Origin: Spirochaetae bacterium HGW-Spirochaetae-5
GTDB taxonomy: Bacteria > Spirochaetota > UBA4802 > UBA5550
DNA length: 64,000 bases
Direction of reading: 5' to 3'
Assembly (NCBI GenBank): GCA_002839285.1
Contig: PGXT01000001.1
Location: 79,959 to 143,958, forward strand
Each line of letters opens with the position of its first letter. Within the stretch, counting starts at the first letter, position 1. A program made the position numbers and the translations under genes. The notes under the pieces are model-generated. The model saw only the letters and a program-made list of their open reading frames with translations, searched no databases and was not told where the DNA came from. Shown here one piece after another: positions 15,898-22,531 of the stretch.

Positions 15898-16055
15898 TGA
15901 ATACACGTTTTGATCGAGGTGCATACAACACATCAAACTCAAAATGTAAAGTATGCAAAAACCCGGCAGTACAGCCTTTTACTGAAGGAAAACCGTATTG
16001 CGTAAGGTGTAATATTTCAATTCCTGAATGGATGATATCCGGGAGGGGACGATGA
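15897..16055 (+). CDS. Small zinc-ribbon protein (52 aa)
   Basis: 52 residues with CKVC and CVRC separated by about 15 residues, a typical zinc ribbon. It starts inside the antirepressor stop (TGATG) and ends inside the following tiny gene (ATGA-type overlap), so translation is coupled throughout. Function unknown; small zinc proteins of this kind are frequent in phage early operons. Confidence 0.65.
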   Translation: MNTRFDRGAYNTSNSKCKVCKNPAVQPFTEGKPYCVRCNISIPEWMISGRGR

Positions 16056-16150
16056 TCATTAAAACAACAATACCTCTTCATGGAGATACACCCAGTCTTA
16101 TTAAACGTGAAAACGGAATTACATATTATTATTACAGGAAGGTGAAGTAA
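16052..16150 (+). CDS. Tiny coupled ORF (32 aa)
   Basis: 32 codons, ending in TYYYYRKVK, with start overlapping the zinc-ribbon stop and stop overlapping the Bet start (TAATG). Too short to assign. The double overlap argues that ribosomes read through it and that it may exist mainly for coupling. Confidence 0.45.
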   Translation: MIIKTTIPLHGDTPSLIKRENGITYYYYRKVK

Positions 16151-16974
16151 TGACCGGAATTGTAAAATCGGAACAGAATGAAATAATTACTCCTGAGAAG
16201 ATTAGTGAATACATGAATGTATTCGGAATAGCTGCAAATCTCACAGACATTGAAAAGAGACAGTTTACCGAAATTGCAACTGCTTATCAGCTGAACCCCT
16301 TCAAGCGGGAGATATACTGCATCCCCTATATGAGCAACGTACAGAAGCCTGATGGCACCTGGGAGAAAGAACGGAAGCTATCAATCATTACCGGGTATGA
16401 AACGTATCTAAAGCGAGCTGAAAGGCTTGGCCGGTTGAACGGGTGGAATGTCCAGGTTGCAGGAGATGGAGACAAGCGCGTTGCCAGGATCACAATTCAC
16501 CGTAAAGATTGGGAACATCCATTCACCCATGATGTACACCTTTCTGAGTACAAAGAGAATAATAAAATGTGGAAAGAGAAACCGATGACCATGCTGAAGA
16601 AAGTGGCAATGGCTCAGGGATTCAGACTTGCCTTCCCGGATGAGATGGGGGGACTTCCATATGCCGAAGAGGAGCTTCCCGATACAATGACAAAAGAAAC
16701 GAAGCTGCCGGAGCCCTCCTCTCCTCCGCCGCCGGATGTTACGCCCGATGCACTGAAGAATAATAAAGGTGAGATTGAGCTTGAAAACGGAGATCATAAA
16801 GAGACCATGAAGAGACTCGGGAAATGTAGAAATGAAATTCACATTCAGACATTTCTTAAGCTTAGAGAGAAACGTATCTGGACCGGGGAGGAACTTAAAG
16901 AGCAGGATAACTTTATCTCAATCCTTAGAGATCAATGGAAAGCTGAAGCAGATGCAGCAAAGAATATGAAATAA
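16150..16974 (+). CDS. bet: Phage annealase, RecT/Bet family
   Basis: 274-residue RecT/Bet-type single-strand annealing protein. The conserved core is at 40-180: ATAYQLNPFKREIYCIPY, the ITGYETYLKRAER segment, WKEKPMTMLKKVAMAQGFRLAFP. The region 195-225 is proline- and charge-rich, and the C-terminal helix region is variable. It anneals complementary strands during phage recombination and replication. The usual exonuclease partner (lambda Exo or RecE) is not recognisable nearby; the 149-residue gene that follows is unlike an exonuclease. It is coupled to upstream genes by TAATG. Confidence 0.88.
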   Translation: MTGIVKSEQNEIITPEKISEYMNVFGIAANLTDIEKRQFTEIATAYQLNPFKREIYCIPYMSNVQKPDGTWEKERKLSIITGYETYLKRAERLGRLNGWNVQVAGDGDKRVARITIHRKDWEHPFTHDVHLSEYKENNKMWKEKPMTMLKKVAMAQGFRLAFPDEMGGLPYAEEELPDTMTKETKLPEPSSPPPPDVTPDALKNNKGEIELENGDHKETMKRLGKCRNEIHIQTFLKLREKRIWTGEELKEQDNFISILRDQWKAEADAAKNMK

Positions 16975-16987
16975 GGAGACATAACCA

Positions 16988-17437
16988 GTGGATACTTTAT
17001 CAGAAATCAGAATAAACAATGTAACCCTGTCCGATTTAGGGAACAATCCAAACACCTTCCCTGAAGAGGTAATATGCGCCGGTCTCGATGTAATCAAAGA
17101 TATCAAATTAAAACTTAGAGAGATTGAACAGAACATGACAGCCAATCTGATCAATCGAATGAGAGAGGACAATGCAACAAAGATCCGATTTATAAACCCC
17201 CGGGGAGAAGAGAGAACTCTTACCCTGAAAAATGCGTCTCCAAAGCTTAACGGTGATATTAAAGATCCTGAAGTATTTATCAGAAATTCAGGATTCATTC
17301 CGGAAGCTCTTGGTGAATATAAATTCGTTCCTTTTTCATGGGGAAAGATCAAGGAGCTGCGGAAACAGGGCGGAAACATTCAGCTGGTATGTGACGAGCT
17401 TTATAAAGCAGGTCAACCGAGTATCGAGATTAAGTGA
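16988..17437 (+). CDS. Unrecognised early phage protein (149 aa)
   Basis: GTG start after AAGGAGA. 149 residues with a central amphipathic helix (VIKDIKLKLREIEQNMTANLINRM) and a basic stretch; no membrane segment. It lies between Bet and the HTH replication gene. I do not recognise the family; an accessory recombination or replication role is only suggested by position. Confidence 0.65.
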   Translation: MDTLSEIRINNVTLSDLGNNPNTFPEEVICAGLDVIKDIKLKLREIEQNMTANLINRMREDNATKIRFINPRGEERTLTLKNASPKLNGDIKDPEVFIRNSGFIPEALGEYKFVPFSWGKIKELRKQGGNIQLVCDELYKAGQPSIEIK

Positions 17438-17443
17438 GGATAA

Positions 17444-18091
17444 ATGGACGATAATCGAAAATCATATTACGCCATAATCCCGGCCAATGTGAGATATGAT
17501 AAACGGCTCTCACCAAATGCAAAACTCCTCTACGGGGAGATCACGGCTTTATGCAATGAAAAAGGTTACTGCTGGGCGAGTAATGCTTATTTTGCGAATC
17601 TCTATGATGTATCAAACAGGTCAATAACATCCTGGATGAAGAGTCTTAAAGATCACGGATATATATCTATCGAAATTATATATCGCGAGGGTACGGAAGA
17701 AATTCTCCATAGGTATGTAAGAATTCTTCATGGGGGTATAGAAGAAAAACAGCATACCCCTATAGAAGAAAACTTCCAGGATAATAATACAGTTATTAAT
17801 AATACAATTAATACTACATGTGAAGAGGGGGAAAAGCGTAAACGCTTTATCCCACCCACACATGAGGAAGTTGCAGAATACTGCAACAATAACCCCTACC
17901 CTATAAATATTGAATCATTTATAGATTTTTACGAAGCGAAGGGCTGGAAAGTTGGTAATACTAAAATGTCGGACTGGAAAGCTGCTGTAAGAAATTGGTA
18001 CAGAAGAGATAAAGGTAAGCCGCCATCAAGAGCTAAACCGAGCATCGAGGAAAATCTGGAACGATTCAGGAGGATGAGTGATGAATTATGA
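17444..18091 (+). CDS. HTH replication-initiation-like protein
   Basis: 215 residues. The N-terminal 95 residues form a winged helix typical of phage replisome organisers (YYAIIPANVRYDKRLSPNAK, GYCWASNAYFANLYDVSNRS). An acidic linker follows, then a DnaD/DnaB-like C-terminal segment (IDFYEAKGWKVGNTKMSDWKAAVRNWYRRD). This combination is found in phage O-like proteins that load the host helicase. The next gene overlaps its 3' end and could be the loader partner. A direct phage origin is not obvious here. Confidence 0.75.
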   Translation: MDDNRKSYYAIIPANVRYDKRLSPNAKLLYGEITALCNEKGYCWASNAYFANLYDVSNRSITSWMKSLKDHGYISIEIIYREGTEEILHRYVRILHGGIEEKQHTPIEENFQDNNTVINNTINTTCEEGEKRKRFIPPTHEEVAEYCNNNPYPINIESFIDFYEAKGWKVGNTKMSDWKAAVRNWYRRDKGKPPSRAKPSIEENLERFRRMSDEL

Positions 18092-18671
18092 AAAATTCAT
18101 GACTGCTCTTGTGGAAGTTTACGGAGTCTATAATTCACCGATCCTGGAAAAGCTGACATTTAAATATATCAAGGAACGTTGGAGAGAATCAGAACTTGAT
18201 GATGTGTTTAAAAGACTGATACTTGTAAAATCGGCGAAGTTCAAAACTCCCCCTGACCCTGCGGAGCTTGAAGAGCTTTTCTTTGCGAAGTCAGAAAAAG
18301 ACTATGAAGCCGAAGCCCTGGGATGGTGGAGCATGATCACCCGTACAGGGAACAGCCTTGATGATGTGATTATATCAGACATCCGGGCACAGTCAGCCAT
18401 AGAAGATATGGGGGGATGGGCCCTGTTCTGCCAGAGAAACCCGGAGAACGAACACTTTCACCAGGCTAAATTTATTAAGTGGTTTATCATGTATAGTCAA
18501 CACAAACCGGAGAGAGAAATGCAGATCTTAATCGGCGACAGCGTAAAGCGAAAAACTCCGCTGATGTTTGGAGATAAGGAGAAATGCAGACAGTTCTTAC
18601 AGTTAACCGGGCATAACCCTTCACAGGTTTTAAAAATTGCAGATCAAATAACAAAGGAGATGAGAGTATAA
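18081..18671 (+). CDS. Phage protein next to replication gene (196 aa)
   Basis: All-helical 196-residue protein with no strong family match by eye; ALGWWSMITRTGNSLDDV and ALFCQRNPENEHF are its most distinctive stretches. It overlaps the HTH replication gene by 11 bases. ATG 18081 follows AGGAGG; a GTG at 18078 is a less likely start. It lies between the replication protein and SSB, so a helicase-loader or replication accessory role is plausible but unproven. Confidence 0.65.
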   Translation: MNYEKFMTALVEVYGVYNSPILEKLTFKYIKERWRESELDDVFKRLILVKSAKFKTPPDPAELEELFFAKSEKDYEAEALGWWSMITRTGNSLDDVIISDIRAQSAIEDMGGWALFCQRNPENEHFHQAKFIKWFIMYSQHKPEREMQILIGDSVKRKTPLMFGDKEKCRQFLQLTGHNPSQVLKIADQITKEMRV

Positions 18672-18672
18672 T

Positions 18673-19116
18673 ATGGCAACAGATATAAACAGAGTCCTGA
18701 TCATCGGAAGGCTTACGAGAGATCCCGAAATGAGATACACACCGGCCGGAACAGCGGTATGCAGCTTTGCAGTAGCGAACAGTAAAACATACTCACAGAA
18801 TGGAGAAAAGAAAGAACAGGTTTCTTTTATCGATTGTGTAGCATGGGCTAAGCTTGCAGAGGTAATAGTCGAATACTGCAGAAAAGGTTACAGAGTGGCC
18901 ATTGACGGAAAACTGGTTCAAAGAAGATGGCAGGATGACAGCGGAAATACCAGGTCAAAGCTCGAAGTCCAGGTTGAAAATATACAGTTACTTCAGGGAA
19001 AAACCGGAGAGACACAAAAGCAGCCTGCAGCAGAAACGGGTAATATGTTTAACGGAACCGATGTTTCCGGAGAGGATTTTGAAAATCCTTTTGCAGATGA
19101 TGACATTCCCTTCTGA
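18673..19116 (+). CDS. ssb: Single-stranded DNA-binding protein
   Basis: 147-residue SSB. An OB fold covers 1-110 (NRVLIIGRLTRDPEMRYTPAG, FIDCVAWAKLAEV), followed by a short flexible linker and the acidic C-terminal tip DDDIPF, which recruits partner proteins. It is a phage-encoded copy following the replication genes and supports Bet-mediated annealing and phage DNA synthesis. Confidence 0.95.
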   Translation: MATDINRVLIIGRLTRDPEMRYTPAGTAVCSFAVANSKTYSQNGEKKEQVSFIDCVAWAKLAEVIVEYCRKGYRVAIDGKLVQRRWQDDSGNTRSKLEVQVENIQLLQGKTGETQKQPAAETGNMFNGTDVSGEDFENPFADDDIPF

Positions 19117-19124
19117 GGTACTTA

Positions 19125-19418
19125 ATGAAAATCGAGAAGATTATTATCCGGAGAGGCAAAGGGGATTTTTTAAGAATCCCCGGAGTCTGCCTTATGTCAA
19201 AGGTCAGGTTTGATGACCAGGGTTTACCCTTCAGGGAGTATCATATAGATCCTGCACAGATTGAAACGATCATTGAAGGATATGAAAAACATGCTAAGTA
19301 TTTGAATGACTACATCAAAAAACTTAGCAGAATGCTTGAGGAGAAGCGGCCGGATCAATCAGAAATGAAGAATCAAATAGAAACCGGAAACAGATTCGGC
19401 GGCGGATATGGAGATTAA
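19125..19418 (+). CDS. Unrecognised small early protein (97 aa)
   Basis: 97 residues: a basic N terminus, a beta-rich middle and a helix (ETIIEGYEKHAKYLNDYIKKLSRM), ending in a glycine-rich tail. It starts 8 bases after ssb and ends 3 bases before the next gene, so it belongs to the early operon. Function unknown. Confidence 0.55.
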   Translation: MKIEKIIIRRGKGDFLRIPGVCLMSKVRFDDQGLPFREYHIDPAQIETIIEGYEKHAKYLNDYIKKLSRMLEEKRPDQSEMKNQIETGNRFGGGYGD

Positions 19419-19421
19419 CAG

Positions 19422-19886
19422 ATGAAAATTACACTGCTTAAAAAACCGGTTCTTCCGGAGGATGTTGGAACAGTGGCACTGGTTCCGGTAATGCCTTCTG
19501 ATGTAGATAATGTCAATAAATTCGGCGATGGGGAAATTATCCAGGCGGAGGTTAAGAGGGACCGGTTTTATCCGTTGACGCAGAAGTATTGGGCCCTGTG
19601 TAACCTGGTGGCGAATAATTACCGCCGGGAGGGGCTTGAAATGCTTGATCACAAGAATGTTGTGGATGAATATATTAAGCTAAAATTAAATGTGATTGAG
19701 AGCCGGATTGTTTTTCCGGATGGGCGGATTCATGTCAGAACCGGGAGTATTGCGAATAAGGCGAAAGATAAGGATGAATTTCAGGAGTTTTACGACAGGG
19801 CTGTTGAGGTTATGGAGTGGATCTCGGGGATTCCCAGGTTTGAGTTGGAGTTAAACTGGCATGAGTATGAGTGTGTGGTGCAGTGA
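19422..19886 (+). CDS. DUF1367-like phage protein
   Basis: 154 residues resembling the DUF1367/NinB-neighbourhood family by the pattern LVPVMPSD..., GEIIQAEVKRDRFYPLTQKYWALCNLVANNY and a C-terminal WISGIP segment. Members are common in phage recombination regions; their biochemical role is not established. The codons in the second half are richer in G and C than neighbouring genes, a possible sign of separate origin. It is the last early-operon gene; a long palindrome follows. Confidence 0.6.
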   Translation: MKITLLKKPVLPEDVGTVALVPVMPSDVDNVNKFGDGEIIQAEVKRDRFYPLTQKYWALCNLVANNYRREGLEMLDHKNVVDEYIKLKLNVIESRIVFPDGRIHVRTGSIANKAKDKDEFQEFYDRAVEVMEWISGIPRFELELNWHEYECVVQ

Positions 19887-19895
19887 TTCCAGATT

Positions 19896-19922
19896 AATTG
19901 TGCCACAGCCTGTGGCACAATT
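19896..19922. terminator. 27-bp palindrome ending the early operon
   Basis: AATTGTGCCACAG and its exact complement are separated by one base. Stability suggests transcription termination for both strands at the border of the early operon and the reverse-strand cargo island, although no T-run follows. A protein-binding site is the alternative. Confidence 0.5.
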
Positions 19923-19947
19923 GGATCAAAGAAAGAGCTTGAAATCT

Positions 19948-20024
19948 AAATCTTTTTTAAATCTTTTTTAAATCTCTTTTAAATCTCTTTTAAATCTCTT
20001 TTAAATCTCTTTTAAATCTCTTTT
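19948..20024. repeat. Seven 11-bp tandem repeats (phased T-tracts)
   Basis: Seven head-to-tail units: two of AAATCTTTTTT, then five of AAATCTCTTTT, exactly 11 bases each, ending just before the AlbA_2 gene stop. T-tracts repeated once per helical turn are expected to curve DNA. Not a CRISPR: there are no spacers. Confidence 0.9.
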
Positions 20025-20035
20025 AAAAATCAACT

Positions 20036-21694
20036 TTATGATTTAACCCATTTTGGCTTTGTATCAGTACCAATATTCTTGATTTTATTTGTGATTCGTA
20101 ATTCTGATAAGAGATTCGTTATTTTATTTTTCTTTTGTTTGTCATCCATTAAATCCGGAAGTTTTGTCCACAGAAGATCATCTACATCTTTTCTTTCCAT
20201 AAATTTATGCTGATCAATTGCTTTCATAATAAGATCAAGATAATAGTTTTTATCAAATGCCTTATTCTTTGAATATGCTGCCTTCTGACCTGTTTTTTGA
20301 GCAACTTTCAATGATATATAGTAATTCGGTTTTCGGCCTTCTATGAGTCCTTCAGAACGTAAATGCTTTTCTTCTATATCAGATAGAGATTTATTTTTTT
20401 GAACTTTATCAAGAAGAATTATTTCATCAAGAGTTAGATCGGGATCCCGGGCAAGCAGCCTGGCATATTCTATATCAAGAACTTTACCCGTGATGGTCAA
20501 TTTAACTTTTTCATCTGAAAGATCATAATCCGGCATAGGGAAGAATCTTTGTCTTTGAAAATTGTACATTTTACGGATACCGCCCCCGGCTGTATCGACC
20601 ATTTTAAGATTAAACATAGCTGTTGCTAGAAACCTGTTTCTGTAATACTCTTCAGGGGCATCTTCCCGGACAACACGTTCAACATCACCAGGTATAAAAC
20701 TCCCTAAATTAGTAAATATCAGCTGGTCATCCATTTCAACTACATTGATCATACCACCCTTTGTATAATCCTGATGTGCGATACTATTATTTATTGCTTC
20801 CCTGAGTGTATATGGTTCATACTGGTCTATTTCCTCCGGAAACAGAGTGCCATCTTTGATATATCGATATTTCAAATTTCTAACTTTGGCATATACTTTA
20901 TCAACAGCAAGAAGAAAAGGAAGACCAAATATTGCATAATCCTTATCATTGCCGCGTGAATCTTTCAACAGCCAACGTATCTTAGGATTTGCAGGCTGGA
21001 TAAAATGTTCAGATTCATCTTTTCCGAGAAGAAGTAATGTAGTTCTGGTTATTTTCCCTTTTACAGTAAGTTTTGCTTTATTAAGAAATGTTATAATATC
21101 CCATGAATCTATTTCTACAGCTTTATCAGGAAATTTAGTTTTAAAATTGAGTCTTGCAGTCTGGATTGCATTAATATCAAGATCGTCAACTGTTGCACCC
21201 ATAACTATCTCAGCGCTCCAATCTTCAAGTGTAGCCTGTTGTCTGATTCTTTCTATTTCTTCAATGTTCAAAGGTGAAAGCGATTCACCATTACGGCCGA
21301 AATAATGACCATCAAAATTAATTGGCAAACCCCGAGGAGCAGCTGGAATTTGAAACATGACAACACGACCTTCTGAACGAGGGATTTCATATATTTCAAT
21401 AAACGTTATCCGGTTATTTATCTTGTTGGCAAGTTCATCTTTAAGGCTATCCAGATCTTTACGATTTGAACGATAATTTGACCCAACAATTTTATGGTGC
21501 TTGTCTTCAACTCCAAATACAAGCCAGGCATAGGGTTTTCTTTTAAGGTTTGCCTCATTACTGAGCGCAGAAAAATACTTACCAATTTTTTCAAAGCTAT
21601 AATCATTTTTAGCTTCTTTAAATTCAACAACTTCGGTTTCTGCGGGTAGATTAAGGAGGTTATCTAATATATCATTAAGTTCTTTGGTTTTCAT
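20036..21694 (-). CDS. AlbA_2 / HATPase-domain protein
   Basis: 552 residues. An N-terminal AlbA_2 (Schlafen AAA_4) domain (15-130: EVVEFKEAKNDYSFEKIGKYFSAL without gaps in the family pattern, AWLVFGVED, GRVVMFQIPAAPRGLP) precedes an ATP-binding HATPase_c_4-type region with N-box E299...N303 (LREAINNSIAHQDY) and G-box DTAGGGIRKM (367-376). The C terminus is winged-helix-like. The class (COG2865) is usually annotated as transcriptional regulator or RecG-like; related proteins occur in defence loci. It is the last gene of the cargo operon, 72 bases after the putAbiC gene. Its target is unknown. Confidence 0.82.
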   Translation of the reverse strand: MKTKELNDILDNLLNLPAETEVVEFKEAKNDYSFEKIGKYFSALSNEANLKRKPYAWLVFGVEDKHHKIVGSNYRSNRKDLDSLKDELANKINNRITFIEIYEIPRSEGRVVMFQIPAAPRGLPINFDGHYFGRNGESLSPLNIEEIERIRQQATLEDWSAEIVMGATVDDLDINAIQTARLNFKTKFPDKAVEIDSWDIITFLNKAKLTVKGKITRTTLLLLGKDESEHFIQPANPKIRWLLKDSRGNDKDYAIFGLPFLLAVDKVYAKVRNLKYRYIKDGTLFPEEIDQYEPYTLREAINNSIAHQDYTKGGMINVVEMDDQLIFTNLGSFIPGDVERVVREDAPEEYYRNRFLATAMFNLKMVDTAGGGIRKMYNFQRQRFFPMPDYDLSDEKVKLTITGKVLDIEYARLLARDPDLTLDEIILLDKVQKNKSLSDIEEKHLRSEGLIEGRKPNYYISLKVAQKTGQKAAYSKNKAFDKNYYLDLIMKAIDQHKFMERKDVDDLLWTKLPDLMDDKQKKNKITNLLSELRITNKIKNIGTDTKPKWVKS

Positions 21695-21766
21695 TGTTAC
21701 CTGTCACAATTTCAATCTATTTATAAAAATGCCTTCTGGTATTAATTATTAATATAGACAATGATG

Positions 21767-22531
21767 TTACCCGCTAGTTATTTTAACAGTATCTTTTTCA
21801 ATTTCCTGTTTACAACCTTCTTCCCATATTTTTCTACTACGATCAACAAACTCAAGGTATTGTTTAATATGCTTAAAAGATTCGCTATTACGACATACTT
21901 CTATATAGAACTTCTGCAGATGAGAAAGATACCCATTTAAAATGTCATAATACATTTCAAGTCTTAAAACTTCAAATTTTGAATTATGAATAAGTCTAAC
22001 GATGTTTGAAATATGTAATACAAAATTTCTAAAATCATAGAGATATTTTTTATTAGCATCCAGATATTTATCTACATCATGGATTTCAAATCTTTTAACT
22101 TTATCATAATCACGCCATAAATTCTTTAAATTATTAGTAAAGTATGAAGCACCTGACTGGCTATTAAAATCATATAAATTAATAATGTTCGAAATTTGAT
22201 TTAACATGTTAAAAAATGTCGTTTCAAAATTTTGAATGTTCATTATTTCAATCTGATTGCTAACAAGTTTTTTTTGTTCATTTGCTTCTTCTCTTGCAGA
22301 GATCAATTCTTTATGCTGAAGATGAATAGTATATAATAACGCCATAAAGCTCAAAAAAGCAAAAGTTGAACCAAGAACTCCTCCCATGTAATCACCGAAT
22401 ACTCCGGATGTAACTTGATACCCTTGTGAATAACAGATAAATTTATGGTAATATAACCAAATAAATAAAATGAAACCACAGATTAAAAAGATCATCAGAA
22501 TGATCCATTTGTATTTTTTTATAAATTTCAT
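21767..22531 (-). CDS. putAbiC-like membrane protein
   Basis: 254 residues. TM1 spans 8-28 and TM2 46-68, within the characteristic GDYMGGVLGSTFAFLSFMAL stretch, followed by a coiled coil (70-100) and FETTFFNMLNQI, the signature of putative phage abortive infection proteins (putAbiC). The remainder is cytoplasmic and helical. Such proteins are thought to stop phage growth by killing or arresting the infected cell; the mechanism is unproven. Its ATG overlaps the stop of the MmeI-type gene (ATGA), so the two are translationally coupled, which suggests that it backs up restriction. Confidence 0.8.
   Translation of the reverse strand: MKFIKKYKWIILMIFLICGFILFIWLYYHKFICYSQGYQVTSGVFGDYMGGVLGSTFAFLSFMALLYTIHLQHKELISAREEANEQKKLVSNQIEIMNIQNFETTFFNMLNQISNIINLYDFNSQSGASYFTNNLKNLWRDYDKVKRFEIHDVDKYLDANKKYLYDFRNFVLHISNIVRLIHNSKFEVLRLEMYYDILNGYLSHLQKFYIEVCRNSESFKHIKQYLEFVDRSRKIWEEGCKQEIEKDTVKITSG

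Noticed and set aside
16408-16842. 144-codon reverse frame
   Set aside because: Antisense to the Bet/RecT gene with no independent support.
19948-20024. Tandem repeats considered as a CRISPR array
   Set aside because: Units are contiguous 11-mers without spacers, and no cas genes are present.
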